DNA of 64,000 bases from JBFWNG01 sp050251195 (GCA_050251195.1 JBFWNG010000008.1:1-64000); one strand, 5' to 3'. Counted from the first letter of the stretch, positions 25,703 to 35,561 are shown. A program made the numbers and translations. Notes: generated by a model not told the origin, from the sequence alone.

Positions 25703-26278
25703 TCAAGTCGAACGACCAAAAGAAACCAGGTAAGACACCCCTATCACGGGCATTTGAAAGGACTCCTTTGTATTATCATCCATTTCCTTGGCTCCGTTCC
25801 AATAGCCAACGCTACCTCCAACTTCGTGCGTGAGATGACTGTTTCTGAGGAGTTTATAGAATGCAGCGATCTGCCCGTAGCCATACGTCATGCTGTCGGG
25901 AAATTTATCGGAATCATCATCCCTTTCCGCCTCGCAGTTCTCACCGTCCTCACAGGCGGACGAGGATGACGACTCGCCAAACAGTGCCATGGATCCAATC
26001 CCGAAAGCGGAAGCTATCGAATACTTCGCAGCGTTGTAAATAACGATCGATGTCCCCAAGCTTCCGTTTGCGGCATGCGGCGCCATCAACCCACCGACCG
26101 CCACATAGGCAGGTCCGAATACTCGGTAGTGATATCGCAATTGCATGAACGAGGACCCGCCTAGCTCTATACCCACCTGATGGTTTGAGAGCGGAATATG
26201 AGATGCCGAGGGTTCATCAGCCTGGGCCACCTCAGCAAGGAAGAGAAAAATGAACGCGGATAACCAACCTACCTTCAT
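25703..26278 (-). CDS. Secreted beta-barrel-like protein
   Basis: 191 aa. Signal peptide with cleavage near AQA20. The mature sequence has strand-like segments (QVGIELGGSSFMQLRYHYRV, YVAVGGLM, VGGSVGYW, IGVSYLVSFG, quoted in parts), as in small outer-membrane barrels. A central loop, SSSSSACEDGENCEAERDDD, is strongly acidic with a Cys pair and could bind cations. No family recognised. Stands just downstream of the AI-2E family permease gene on the same strand. Confidence 0.6.
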   Translation of the reverse strand: MKVGWLSAFIFLFLAEVAQADEPSASHIPLSNHQVGIELGGSSFMQLRYHYRVFGPAYVAVGGLMAPHAANGSLGTSIVIYNAAKYSIASAFGIGSMALFGESSSSSACEDGENCEAERDDDSDKFPDSMTYGYGQIAAFYKLLRNSHLTHEVGGSVGYWNGAKEMDDNTKESFQMPVIGVSYLVSFGRST

Positions 26279-26304
26279 AGTTTCAACCTATCTCCTTGCA
26301 ACAG

Positions 26305-27408
26305 TTAACTCTTATAAAAAGCCGAACTCCGATAAACCGGCATCAGCGCTTCAACAATAACGGTGACGAACGCCACAAACGGTATCGCAATCAGCACGCC
26401 GAAGAATCCAAACCAATCCCCAAAGGCGATGATGGACGAGATCACAACAAGCGGATGAATCCCGGCGCTTTCGCCAATCACGCGCGGCGTGATCAACATC
26501 CCGTCAAGAAGCTGGACAACGAGAAAGACGCCACCGACGCCGACCAAATCGATAAAACCCGCATCGGTTGTTATGATAACAAGAATGCTGAGAGTCACTC
26601 CAACGACCACGTCGAAATAAGGAATGAGACGGCAAATTCCAGAAATGATGCCGATAACGAGCGCGGAATCGATCTGGATGATAGAGAGACCGATGCAATA
26701 CAAGGCGCCCAAGATAAAAGCGACGGTGACCTGGCCCTTGAGCACCGCACGCATGCGAAGGTTGACTTTACCCATGAATCGACCAAGGTACGGACGCAGA
26801 TCTTCGGGGATATTCCGCGTTGCCATGCGATGCAAGCGGGGGAGATCTTTCAAAAAGAAGAAGAGAAAAACCGGGACGAGGGCGAAGTTGACGACCCCAC
26901 CCAAAAAGAGAGGAGTTGAGTACCAGAGTTTTTCCAGCCCAACTTTCATCTGGACGCTAAACTCTTTAATGACATCGATTTCGAACAAGGCAGTTTCCAC
27001 GCCGCCAAGGCCGACAAACCCATTCTTGGACAAAAACATCTTGAGAGGTTCGGTGAAGCGGGACAAGAACTCCATTGCCTTAGGGAGAAGCTTGAGAATG
27101 GTGATGGCTTGGCGGTAGAGCACAGGCATCAAAGCGCTGAGACTAAAGCCGATTGCTGTCAGCATCGCGACGATAAAGACCACGGTGACTACCGCCCTCG
27201 GGCTTTTATGGAACTTGCGATCAAACCAGTCGACACTTGGAGCCAACAAGTACGTTAGAATTCCGGCGATAGAGGCTGAAAGCAACAAGGACCGATACAT
27301 CACGGCTACCGCGATGATGATGGCACCTACAGCAAGGTTAAAATAAAAAAGACGTCCCAGTTTGCCGTCGGTATGGACATTCGTTGGTTCGCTCATTTCT
27401 ACACTCAC
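26305..27408 (-). CDS. AI-2E family (PerM/UPF0118) membrane permease
   Basis: 367 aa with about eight transmembrane helices. The late segment with LIPYFDVVVG, LLDGMLITPRVIGES and LHPLVVI-type sequence (here IHPLVVI) is typical of the AI-2E exporter/PerM family; family members move small molecules or ions such as Na+, and few have proven substrates. A GTG start at 27408 overlaps the prmC stop as GTGA; an ATG four codons later (27396) is the alternative. It is the last gene of the rho-rpmE-prfA-prmC run. Confidence 0.85.
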   Translation of the reverse strand: MSVEMSEPTNVHTDGKLGRLFYFNLAVGAIIIAVAVMYRSLLLSASIAGILTYLLAPSVDWFDRKFHKSPRAVVTVVFIVAMLTAIGFSLSALMPVLYRQAITILKLLPKAMEFLSRFTEPLKMFLSKNGFVGLGGVETALFEIDVIKEFSVQMKVGLEKLWYSTPLFLGGVVNFALVPVFLFFFLKDLPRLHRMATRNIPEDLRPYLGRFMGKVNLRMRAVLKGQVTVAFILGALYCIGLSIIQIDSALVIGIISGICRLIPYFDVVVGVTLSILVIITTDAGFIDLVGVGGVFLVVQLLDGMLITPRVIGESAGIHPLVVISSIIAFGDWFGFFGVLIAIPFVAFVTVIVEALMPVYRSSAFYKS

Positions 27409-28298
27409 CGATTCTTTGTCGCCGTTACAATCCGATCGTTTCCAAACAAATCTTTTCGCACGCGAACCTTCACATAACCCAGCTGCGACAGCTTTTCCGC
27501 TACGTCGTCGGCAAATTTGTAGTGTGTTTCAAAAAACAGTTCGCCGCCGACGCTGAGAAGTTCGTATGCCCATGATCCAATCTTATCATAAAAACGCAAA
27601 GGATCCTCACTTGGAGCAAAAAGCGCAATATGCGGCTCGAATTCGACGACGGACGGACTGAGGTCATCCTTTTCTTCCAGGGCGATATAAGGCGGATTCG
27701 AGACAACAACGTCAAGCTTCGGACCCAACCAGATCGGACCCGACAAAATATTTTGCCGATCGAAGGACACGCGAGCACCAAGTTGACCGGCATTTTCGCG
27801 GGCAATGGCAAGCGCCTGATCGCTGATGTCCCAGGCATGCCAGGCTATTTGCGACGATGAAAGCGCCAAGCTAACGGCGATACAACCGCTGCCAGTTCCA
27901 ATGTCGAGCCCCGCAGACCAATGGGGGTTCTCGCTAATCGCCTCTTGAACGGTGTTGACCAAGGTTTCAGTTTCGGGCCTGGGGATGAGAACGTCTTGAG
28001 ACACTTTGAATTTTCTACCGAGAAACTCTTGCCAGCCCAGGATCAGAGCAAGAGGCTCACCGCCTATGAGGCGAGAGGCCACCTGTAGAAACTTCTGAAA
28101 TTCTAGTTTCTCAATGGGACGCGGTCGTCCCGTCAGCATTTGCGCCTGGCTCATGTTGAAAAACGAACAGGCGAGCCATACATAGTCTCTCTTGAGATCT
28201 TCTCGGACATCACCTTTGCAAGTCTTAGTGGCTTGGTAGACTTCTAGAATTGTGGGTGCTTGTAGGTTCGCGAGATAATGCCATAGGCTAGAGTGCAT
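27405..28298 (-). CDS. prmC: Release factor glutamine methyltransferase PrmC
   Basis: 297 aa. SAM-binding motif DIGTGSGCIAVSLAL and the catalytic NPPY motif (VVSNPPYIALEE) are present, along with LIPRPETETLV. PrmC methylates the GGQ glutamine of release factors. The ATG at 28298 overlaps the last codons of prfA, its substrate gene, by 11 nt. Confidence 0.94.
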   Translation of the reverse strand: MHSSLWHYLANLQAPTILEVYQATKTCKGDVREDLKRDYVWLACSFFNMSQAQMLTGRPRPIEKLEFQKFLQVASRLIGGEPLALILGWQEFLGRKFKVSQDVLIPRPETETLVNTVQEAISENPHWSAGLDIGTGSGCIAVSLALSSSQIAWHAWDISDQALAIARENAGQLGARVSFDRQNILSGPIWLGPKLDVVVSNPPYIALEEKDDLSPSVVEFEPHIALFAPSEDPLRFYDKIGSWAYELLSVGGELFFETHYKFADDVAEKLSQLGYVKVRVRKDLFGNDRIVTATKNR

Positions 28299-29397
28299 TT
28301 TGTGATTCCATCGCGTTCTTGAGCTGCTCCGATTGGTAATAGCTTGCCAACGCATCGGTCACTTCGAAAATGTCTCCTTCCATGATGACGTCGAGTTTGT
28401 AAATGGTTAGGTTGATTCGGTGGTCGGTGAGCCGACCCTGAGGGAAATTATAGGTCCTGATGCGCTCACTGCGATCGCCGGAGCCCACTTGCTCTTTGCG
28501 GTCGGCGCTCTGTGCTTCGCGTTGTTCCCTTCGCGCATTCTCCAAAAGTCGTGCGCGTAGGACCTTCATCGCCTTTTCTTTGTTCTTATGTTGGGATCGT
28601 TCTTGCTGACATTCGACAGCGATGCCGCTCGGAATGTGCACGATTCTAATCGCCGAATCCGTCGTGTTAACATGCTGCCCACCAGCGCCTGAAGATCTCG
28701 TCGTGGTGATCTCGAGGTCTTTGGGGTTGATTTCGATCTCTGTGACTTCGTCTTCTTCCGGCAATATCGCAACGGTGCATGCACTCGTATGGATCCGGCC
28801 TTGAGCTTCCGTGTCGGGTACGCGTTGTACTCTGTGCGTTCCGCTCTCGTACTTAAGTTTGCTGTATACCTTGTCACCGCTCACAAGACCGATGACTTCT
28901 TTATAACCGCCAGCCTGCGCTTCGGTAATGCTGAGGATCTCAATTCGCCAGCCTTGCTTATCAGCAAACTTCGTGTACATGCGGAACAAATCGTAGGCGA
29001 ACAACGCTGCCTCTTCGCCGCCTGTTCCGGCTCGAATCTCGAGCAAAACGTTCTTATCGTCGTTTGGATCTCTGGGAAGAGTCAGAATTCGAAGCTGAGT
29101 CTCGGCATCTTCAATGGCTGGAACAAGCTGAGCAAGTTCTTCTTTAGCCATAGCGCGCATGTCGTCGTCATCTTCAGCGAGCAACGCTTTGGCTTGGTCG
29201 TGTTGCGATAAAAGGGATTTGTATCCGCGAAAGGCCTCGACAATTTCTAGTATAGACCCGCGCTCCTTAATGAGGCGGGTCATCTCCTTGCCGTCGATAC
29301 CTTCGCTAGCGAGCTTGCTCTCAAGTTCTGCAAACCGGAGTTCAACGCTCTCGAGCTTTCTAAAAAAGCCCAACTGAAGACCGGCGTTGTCACTCAT
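28288..29397 (-). CDS. prfA: Peptide chain release factor 1
   Basis: 369 aa. The GGQ motif sits in TRSSGAGGQHVNTTDSA, and the RVPDTEAQGRIHTSA segment is typical of RF1. It recognises UAA/UAG stop codons and releases the peptide. The region before the ATG has little Shine-Dalgarno character, so translation may be coupled to rpmE 27 nt upstream. Followed by its modifying enzyme prmC. Confidence 0.95.
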   Translation of the reverse strand: MSDNAGLQLGFFRKLESVELRFAELESKLASEGIDGKEMTRLIKERGSILEIVEAFRGYKSLLSQHDQAKALLAEDDDDMRAMAKEELAQLVPAIEDAETQLRILTLPRDPNDDKNVLLEIRAGTGGEEAALFAYDLFRMYTKFADKQGWRIEILSITEAQAGGYKEVIGLVSGDKVYSKLKYESGTHRVQRVPDTEAQGRIHTSACTVAILPEEDEVTEIEINPKDLEITTTRSSGAGGQHVNTTDSAIRIVHIPSGIAVECQQERSQHKNKEKAMKVLRARLLENARREQREAQSADRKEQVGSGDRSERIRTYNFPQGRLTDHRINLTIYKLDVIMEGDIFEVTDALASYYQSEQLKNAMESQNAL

Positions 29398-29424
29398 AAA
29401 AAAAGTTCACAGAAAGTCATCAAC

Positions 29425-29628
29425 TCACTTCTTTTCGGCGTATTTCTTTCTAAACTTCTCTATGCGACCCGCAGTGTCGATAAGCTTTTGCTTCCCAGTG
29501 AAGAAGGGATGGCATGAGCTGCAAATCTCAACTCGGATATCTTCAACTGTGGAACGCGTTTCAAAAGCATTACCACATGCACAAGTTACCTTAGCGGCCA
29601 CGTAATTTGGGTGTATTCCTTCTTTCAT
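29425..29628 (-). CDS. rpmE: 50S ribosomal protein L31
   Basis: 67 aa. Zinc-binding type L31: C16-x-C18 and C36-x2-C39, with MKEGIHPNY at the start. Lies between rho and prfA, a classic order. Confidence 0.95.
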   Translation of the reverse strand: MKEGIHPNYVAAKVTCACGNAFETRSTVEDIRVEICSSCHPFFTGKQKLIDTAGRIEKFRKKYAEKK

Positions 29629-29656
29629 ATGCTTTCCTCTACCTTAAAAGACTTGA

Positions 29657-31048
29657 TTAACTGTTCATTGACTCCAAGAACTCTGCGTTGGTTTCTGTTT
29701 TTTCCATCTTGCTCAAAATGAAATCCATCGCATCGGTTGTATTCAGAGGATGAAGTAACTTACGCAATATCCACATCCGATTCAGCACATCCTTAGGCAG
29801 CAACAACTCTTCTTTTCGCGTTCCAGACTTATTGATATCCATTGCAGGATAAATACGTCTTTCGGCGAGGCGACGATCCAGAACAAGTTCCATGTTACCG
29901 GTACCCTTGAACTCTTCGAAAATTACCTCATCCATCCTTGAACCGGTATCAATAAGCGCAGTTGCGATAATTGTCAACGATCCGCCGTCTTCAATATTCC
30001 TTGCGGCACCAAAAAATCTCTTTGGCTTATGGAGGGCATTGGAGTCAACACCACCGGATAGGATCTTGCCGGATGGCGGTACCACCGAGTTGTAGGCTCG
30101 AGCAAGACGGGTGATCGAGTCGAGGAGGATGACAACGTCGTGCTTGTGCTCAACGAGCCTCTTTGCTTTTTCTATAACCATTTCAGCAACTTGAACGTGG
30201 CGCTGAGCAGGTTCGTCAAAGGTCGAGCTGATAACTTCGCCCTTAACTGAGCGCTCCATGTCCGTCACCTCTTCGGGGCGTTCGTCGATCAAAAGAACGA
30301 TCAGAACCGCTTCGGGGTGGTTGGTCGCAATTGAGTGCGCGATGTTCTGGAGCAGAATCGTTTTACCGGTTCTTGGCGGCGCAACGATCAGTGCCCTTTG
30401 GCCCTTTCCGATCGGGCACATAATATCAATGATTCTTGTGGAATAGTTGTCAGCGGAAACCTCCATTTTGAATTTTTCCATAGGATAAAGCGGCGTCAAG
30501 TTATCGAACAGAATTTTGTCGAAACCTACGTCTGGAGCGGCGCCGTTCACGGACTCTACTTTAAGCAGCGCAAAATATCTTTCGCTGTCCTTGGGCGGCC
30601 GGATCTGGCCGGAAATCGTATCGCCCGTACGAAGGTTGAATCTTCGGATCTGGGAGGGTGAAACGTAAATATCGTCGGGACCTGGCAGATAGTTATAGTC
30701 TGGAGCTCTGAGGAAACCGAAGCCGTCCGGAAGAGTCTCGAGAACGCCTTCTCCGTATATAACGCCACCGCGCTCCGATTGTGCTTGGAGAAGGGCGAAA
30801 ATGAGTTCCTGCTTACGCATGCTCGAAGCGCCTTCAACGCCGAGCTCGCGGGCGAGTTTGCTAAGATCGCTAATGCGTCGATCTTTTAGTTCTTTCAGGT
30901 TGATGTGGGGTGCGTTGGCGTCTTTGGGTTCAACGGCAACTTCTTCTTCTGCAGACTCTGCTTTTACGGGTTTCATAGGTTGTTTTGGTTTAACAGCAGC
31001 AGCAGCAGCCGGTTTTTCCTTTGCAGAAACTTTTTCTTTAACAGTCAT
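29657..31048 (-). CDS. rho: Transcription termination factor Rho
   Basis: 463 aa. The N-terminal 40 residues are an Ala/Lys/Glu-rich extension. Then come the Rho_N helical domain (LKDRRISDLSKLARELG), the RNA-binding cold-shock-like domain with GFGFLR, and the hexameric ATPase with Walker A APPRTGKT and Walker B VILLDSITRLARAYN. It terminates untranslated transcripts. The 330-nt region upstream (31049-31380) may hold its regulatory leader, common for rho. Confidence 0.96.
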   Translation of the reverse strand: MTVKEKVSAKEKPAAAAAVKPKQPMKPVKAESAEEEVAVEPKDANAPHINLKELKDRRISDLSKLARELGVEGASSMRKQELIFALLQAQSERGGVIYGEGVLETLPDGFGFLRAPDYNYLPGPDDIYVSPSQIRRFNLRTGDTISGQIRPPKDSERYFALLKVESVNGAAPDVGFDKILFDNLTPLYPMEKFKMEVSADNYSTRIIDIMCPIGKGQRALIVAPPRTGKTILLQNIAHSIATNHPEAVLIVLLIDERPEEVTDMERSVKGEVISSTFDEPAQRHVQVAEMVIEKAKRLVEHKHDVVILLDSITRLARAYNSVVPPSGKILSGGVDSNALHKPKRFFGAARNIEDGGSLTIIATALIDTGSRMDEVIFEEFKGTGNMELVLDRRLAERRIYPAMDINKSGTRKEELLLPKDVLNRMWILRKLLHPLNTTDAMDFILSKMEKTETNAEFLESMNS

Positions 31049-31380
31049 GAAGATCTCTCTGTGGTTGGAAGTTTGTTCTAGTGCGCGACGGCATCTAGAT
31101 GTTGGTTATTAAAATTGCAAAATTATGGTTGGACTATTGTTATGCACTCATAATGTTTGGGATTTCGTCGTATACATACGCGACACCGTATGCATGTTTT
31201 GAATACTCTATTGATTAATCGAATGCGCGAAAATTGTCAAACAGAAAATAACTAATATAATTTAACCCTTGCGCCAAAAGCCTACAGTGACAATAGCTTG
31301 GCCGCAGCTGCAAATACCATTTGCCCGTCCCGCACAAGATCGCTAAAATACCGGTAATACACCAAAATCCGGAGGCAGGT
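31049..31380. other. intergenic region between divergent rho and small secreted protein
   Basis: No gene. On the minus strand there is a perfect TTGACA near 31233-31238 but no good -10 at 16-18 nt spacing. On the plus strand a promoter fits at 31321-31349. The region is AT-rich and may carry the rho leader; I see no strong hairpin. Confidence 0.5.
31321..31349 (+). promoter_or_regulatory. sigma-70 promoter of small secreted protein
   Basis: TTGCCC (31321-31326), 17-nt spacer, TAAAAT (31344-31349). Predicted start near 31356, about 25 nt before the ATG at 31381. Confidence 0.5.
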
Positions 31381-31788
31381 ATGAGGGCGCATTTGAAACT
31401 ATTGGCTTTGGCGATTTTCCTATCGTCCTTAGGTAACAATGCCGCTCTGGCACAATCCACCGAGAACAAATTCAACGACCTATTTGTCACGTCAGGCTAT
31501 GCAGCCGCGTTTGGCGCTGCATTGGGCGCGTCGGCATTAGCCTTCAAAACCCATCCGGAAAACCATCTCCGCTATATTTCCGTTGGCGCGTCCCTCGGAT
31601 TTATAGGCGGAACGATTGTCGGCAGTTACATCATCTTTTCACCCGGGCTGATAGCTAGCGACCAGTCGGCCGCCGAGGGTGTCAGCCTCGCTTCCAACTC
31701 TCGATCCGGAGTTCTGGTTCAACCGATTTTCAGCTCAAAGGACATGGGGCTACAGGGATTGGCGACAGGATTCAATTTGCCGCTGTAA
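31381..31788 (+). CDS. Small secreted protein with glycine-rich membrane segments
   Basis: 135 aa from the ATG at 31381, which has GGAGG six bases upstream. The signal peptide ends near ALAQ. Two hydrophobic Gly/Ala-rich segments follow (GYAAAFGAALGASALAF and VGASLGFIGGTIVGSYIIF, in parts), like glycine-zipper pairs, and then a polar tail. Such proteins sit in or under the outer membrane, but I know no family. Ends five bases from the convergent aminotransferase. Confidence 0.6.
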   Translation: MRAHLKLLALAIFLSSLGNNAALAQSTENKFNDLFVTSGYAAAFGAALGASALAFKTHPENHLRYISVGASLGFIGGTIVGSYIIFSPGLIASDQSAAEGVSLASNSRSGVLVQPIFSSKDMGLQGLATGFNLPL

Positions 31789-31792
31789 GGTC

Positions 31793-32698
31793 TCATTCCC
31801 TCACAAAGGCTCCCGAATTCCAGTCCACCCGTCCGCCAACCTGGGTCTGTACCCAGGTTAGATAGAGGCTCTGAATCTTATTGAATACCGACTGCGGCCG
31901 CAGTGTGAAAAACTTCTTCTGATCAATAACCTGAACGGGTACTAGTCCCTTCACCGTGGACGAAAGGAAAGCCTCGTCAAACCGCGCAAGCTCGGCCAGG
32001 TCAATAACCCGTTGTGTCACGGGTATTTTACTTCTCTCCAAGAGCTCGATAATTGTCGAGCGAGTGATACCTTCCAGGATACCGCTCGCAAGCGGCGGAG
32101 TGGCAATTTCAACGAGGTCGCCGTGCCGTCCAACAAAGAAGATATTGGCAGTGCCTGCTTCCGTGATTTCCCGATGAGCGTTGGTCCAAAGCACGTCGTC
32201 ATAGGATTCCTTCTGCGCCTGATTCATGGCTAGAATCGCCGGGAGATAATTGCCCGTCTTTGGCGTAACGTCGCTGACGCCCTTTTGGCCCAGGAAGGTC
32301 TTAAGCCGGACGCCGTCTTTGTAGACAGACGGGCTTTCTTGCGCGGCTGGCAGGCAAATCACGTAGCGCTGCGGTTGTATGTCCTTAGGAATCTTAAGAT
32401 AAGCACCGACGCCGCGCGTGACGACAAGCCGGATATAGGTTTTTGGGTTTTGGACTTGGTCAACCAGAGCTTGGATTTCGAATGCCAGCTGTTCGTCGGA
32501 CCATGGAATTGGAATCCCGATTGTCTCGGCAGAACGGCGAAGGCGCGTCAGGTGTTTTTTGCAATCCAAAACAAAGCCTTGAACCGCAACGAACACTTCG
32601 AAGACGTTGTCGCTAAAGAGAAAGCCTCGATCCAGCAGGGGCACAGACGCCTCGGCGAGAGAGGTTATATTACCGTTAACGGAAGCGAAGCCTACCAT
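31793..32698 (-). CDS. Class IV PLP-dependent aminotransferase
   Basis: 301 aa from the ATG at 32698; a TTG five codons upstream is an alternative. The fold-type IV pattern is clear: LLDRGFLFSDNVFE near the N-terminus, PLP lysine in DVTPKTGNYLPA, EITEAGTANIFFV and the SGILEGITRS loop. Members include branched-chain aminotransferase (IlvE), D-amino-acid aminotransferase and aminodeoxychorismate lyase (PabC). Size and sequence do not decide among them. A pabA gene is present 23 kb away, which keeps PabC possible. Confidence 0.85.
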   Translation of the reverse strand: MVGFASVNGNITSLAEASVPLLDRGFLFSDNVFEVFVAVQGFVLDCKKHLTRLRRSAETIGIPIPWSDEQLAFEIQALVDQVQNPKTYIRLVVTRGVGAYLKIPKDIQPQRYVICLPAAQESPSVYKDGVRLKTFLGQKGVSDVTPKTGNYLPAILAMNQAQKESYDDVLWTNAHREITEAGTANIFFVGRHGDLVEIATPPLASGILEGITRSTIIELLERSKIPVTQRVIDLAELARFDEAFLSSTVKGLVPVQVIDQKKFFTLRPQSVFNKIQSLYLTWVQTQVGGRVDWNSGAFVRE

Positions 32699-32778
32699 AT
32701 AATCTATTGACAACTATAGTAAATTAATGCATTATTGCTGGTTTGCCAAATCAACATCTAACTACGTCAGAGATCGTT

Positions 32779-34122
32779 ATGACGCTCATAGATAGCAACG
32801 AAACCAAAAAAGTTCACTTAATATCTTTAGGCTGCGCACGCAACCGAGTCGACTCCGAAGTCATGCTTGGATGCATGATAAACGACGGCTATGAGATCAC
32901 CGACGACGAAACTTCAGCGGACGTCATCGTGGTAAACACGTGCGGCTTCATTGGGCCTGCCAAAGAAGAATCCATAAACACAATTTTGTCCGCGGCGGAG
33001 CTAAAAGCACAAAATCCCGACATGAAACTTGTCGTGGCCGGCTGTCTTACCCAACGGTACAAGGGTCAACTCGCCAAGGGACTTCCAGAAGTGGACTTGT
33101 TTATTGGAACCGACGAGTTCCCAAAACTGGCGACTTACCTAAAGTCAGATTCCGACAAGAAGATTTACACGCAAAGAACCGGTTACCTTTATTCCGGCGA
33201 ACTCCCCAAGAAGAATACTTTGGCGAAAGCCAGTGCCTACGTCAAAGTTGCCGAAGGCTGCCAACACAACTGCTCGTTCTGCATTATTCCGGCTATCCGA
33301 GGCAAACTCCGATCACGCCCGATTCCGAGCGTTGTTGCCGAAGTCGAAAAACTTGTCTCCGAGGGCGTTCTTGAAGTGAATCTCATTGCCCAAGACCTTG
33401 CTGCTTACGGCCGCGAAAAGGGCAGCGACGATCTTCTCCCGTTGCTTCGTGCGCTCGTGAAAATCGATGGTCTCGAGTGGATTCGAATGCTTTACGTCTA
33501 CCCTGAAAACATTAGCGACGAATTCCTAGATTTTTTCGCCAACGAACCGAAGCTCGTAAAATATCTCGATATCCCGATTCAACACGCGGACAACGACGTA
33601 CTCAAGAAAATGAATCGGGATGTAACGCGCGAAGATCTTGTTAACACGATCAAGAATGTTCGAAGTCGCATCCCCGGCATCGCTATTCGAACCTCCGTCA
33701 TGGTAGGTTTCCCAGGAGAGACGGAGGAACAATTTGAAACACTCAAAGAATTCGTTCAGGACATGAAACTCGAACATCTCGGCTGCTTTCAGTATTCGAA
33801 AGAAGAAAACACCGTAGCTGGTCGCATGCCAAACCAAATTGACGAAGAGACCAAGGCACGCCGCTATGCTGAAATCATGACAATTCAAAAAGACATTTCG
33901 CGCGCACGACTGGCAGATCTCGTTGGTAAACAATTCCCCGTCCTTGTTGACGGCCCCAGCGAAGAATCGGAACTCCTGTTCGCAGGTAGGCTCCCCTTCC
34001 AGGCTCCTGAAGTCGACGGCATCGTCTACCTCAACGACGGACCGGTCAAAGCAGGCTCGATCCAAATTGCACAAATCGATGAAGCTCACGACTACGATTT
34101 GGTGGCGCATATCCTTCAGTAA
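32779..34122 (+). CDS. rimO: Ribosomal protein S12 methylthiotransferase RimO
   Basis: 447 aa. UPF0004 domain with three conserved cysteines (SLGCARN, NTCGFI, AGCLTQRY), radical-SAM cluster CQHNCSFCIIP with GKLRSRP, and C-terminal TRAM domain. The SxPCARNRVDSE-like start and SFCIIP context favour RimO over MiaB. It adds a methylthio group to Asp88 of S12. The ATG at 32779 is chosen; the frame reaches a TTG 12 codons upstream. Divergent from the aminotransferase. Confidence 0.94.
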   Translation: MTLIDSNETKKVHLISLGCARNRVDSEVMLGCMINDGYEITDDETSADVIVVNTCGFIGPAKEESINTILSAAELKAQNPDMKLVVAGCLTQRYKGQLAKGLPEVDLFIGTDEFPKLATYLKSDSDKKIYTQRTGYLYSGELPKKNTLAKASAYVKVAEGCQHNCSFCIIPAIRGKLRSRPIPSVVAEVEKLVSEGVLEVNLIAQDLAAYGREKGSDDLLPLLRALVKIDGLEWIRMLYVYPENISDEFLDFFANEPKLVKYLDIPIQHADNDVLKKMNRDVTREDLVNTIKNVRSRIPGIAIRTSVMVGFPGETEEQFETLKEFVQDMKLEHLGCFQYSKEENTVAGRMPNQIDEETKARRYAEIMTIQKDISRARLADLVGKQFPVLVDGPSEESELLFAGRLPFQAPEVDGIVYLNDGPVKAGSIQIAQIDEAHDYDLVAHILQ

Positions 34123-34163
34123 ATCAACCTCGGCAGGCGCAAACACGTAAAGGCAAACAGACG

Positions 34164-34197
34164 AGTGACTCAAACCCCTTGTGTCACTAGGTTTTTT
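34164..34197 (+). terminator. putative terminator of rimO
   Basis: AGTGAC (34164-34169) pairs with GTCACT (34183-34188) across a 13-nt loop, followed by AGG and a six-T run to 34197. Short stem, so moderate support. Confidence 0.45.
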
Positions 34198-34269
34198 AGG
34201 ACCACTCGACTGCCCGGCCATTTTGCGCTATATTTCTGGCACAGCGTTGAATAAATGAAAGGTCCTGCC

Positions 34270-34653
34270 ATGAACTCTACTTCTGAAATTCAAATCGATC
34301 TGACAAACAATACTGCTCACACCGACGGCACAGCTGCCTTAAATTCATGGACAAAGAAACAGGCGATTTCTAAAGGCCTCAAATGGATGGCGGCTTGCTG
34401 GGGAATGGCGCTTGTAGCAATCCCAATACCGATCGTGCATTTCGTTGCCGTACCGGTTTGCCTTCTCGCGGGACCGCTTGTCGGGAATATCGTTTATAGA
34501 GTGCACAACGGTGCAACTATAGTTGAAGTTGCAAAGGGCCCCTGCCCGTCTTGCGGCAAAGACCTCGAAATCAAAGGCTTGTCGGCGAAATGGCCCGTGA
34601 CAACCCCCTGCACTTCCTGCGAAGCACGGATTACCCTGACGCCGAAGGCGTAA
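34270..34653 (+). CDS. Small membrane protein with C-terminal zinc ribbon
   Basis: 127 aa from the ATG at 34270, with AAAGG eight bases upstream; an ATG five codons earlier lacks a site. A hydrophobic hairpin at about residues 38-75 spans the membrane twice. The tail has CPSCGKDLEI ... TTPCTSCEARITL, two CxxC pairs that should bind one zinc ion. Function unknown. It is followed nine bases later by a lipoprotein gene. Confidence 0.65.
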   Translation: MNSTSEIQIDLTNNTAHTDGTAALNSWTKKQAISKGLKWMAACWGMALVAIPIPIVHFVAVPVCLLAGPLVGNIVYRVHNGATIVEVAKGPCPSCGKDLEIKGLSAKWPVTTPCTSCEARITLTPKA

Positions 34654-34662
34654 TAGGACATT

Positions 34663-35541
34663 ATGAAATCGACATATGCATTGCTTTTTCTCTGGATAGC
34701 CATAGGCTGCTCACATACCAAGTCAGAAATCAAATCAGAGGATTCATATTCTTATCGTCGCGAGTACACCGTGGGCGAGGCTCTCAGCTACAAGCTAACG
34801 GCTAAAGTAAATAGCAGCACCGTTACAGGGTTTTCTGAACATATAGTAAAGGCTGAAGGCGATGACATTTTTGAAGCTGTAGAATTTACGCATATGATTC
34901 AAAATGGCAACGACATTGATTTGCAAAACGATCCAAAAGCCAGCCTTTCACTTAGTCTGACAGGTCGAGAGGAAAGTGTGACTTTTGACGGAAGCGTCGA
35001 TCTGATTGGCCTGAAAGCCGACCTCGCGACATTCTACAATGCCCTTACCTTTGAAGGCGGCGCTGCACGAGTCCAAAAGGAGGGCGACAGATTCATCGCC
35101 AAAAACCTCGTGTCTGCGCAGATAAAGAATGAGGAAGTAGACGACGGAAGCGTTCCCCAATTGCTGGAGTATAAATCCTGTACTTCGTACTCTATTGAAA
35201 TGGTGGAACTCACCAGTGATCAAGCCCGGTACAAGGCGGTTTACGCAGAACCCGAAAAGCCATGCAACATGACCCCAATGTATACATGGATGAAGGGTGC
35301 AATGAACTTCCAACATTTCATGAAGGTCCAAAATGGGTATAATATTATGTGGGGCGCGGAGAAATTTGAACTCCTGATTACCGTCGATCGAAAAACGGGA
35401 CGAATTTCATCCGGGGAGTTCGCAGAGAACTACCTTAAGGGTAATTATCGATTGTGTTCAGATCCCGTAAATGAAATTTGTTCCCGCCCTGCCGACAAGC
35501 TCGAAATTCGCCGGACCGTCACCCTTTCCGAGCAAAGATAG
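34663..35541 (+). CDS. Predicted lipoprotein
   Basis: 292 aa. Signal sequence with lipobox IAIGC16. The mature part is a series of beta-strand-like segments (YKLTAKVNS, FEAVEFTHMIQ, LSLSLTGREESVTF) and has four cysteines that could pair. No family recognised. AGGA is six bases before the ATG. Followed by a repeat-bearing intergenic stretch. Confidence 0.65.
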   Translation: MKSTYALLFLWIAIGCSHTKSEIKSEDSYSYRREYTVGEALSYKLTAKVNSSTVTGFSEHIVKAEGDDIFEAVEFTHMIQNGNDIDLQNDPKASLSLSLTGREESVTFDGSVDLIGLKADLATFYNALTFEGGAARVQKEGDRFIAKNLVSAQIKNEEVDDGSVPQLLEYKSCTSYSIEMVELTSDQARYKAVYAEPEKPCNMTPMYTWMKGAMNFQHFMKVQNGYNIMWGAEKFELLITVDRKTGRISSGEFAENYLKGNYRLCSDPVNEICSRPADKLEIRRTVTLSEQR

Positions 35542-35561
35542 TCGGGTCACTGCCAGAGATA

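Noticed and set aside
33526..34221. 231-codon minus-strand frame
   Set aside because: Antisense to rimO, which has complete radical-SAM motifs; no family likeness or ribosome site.
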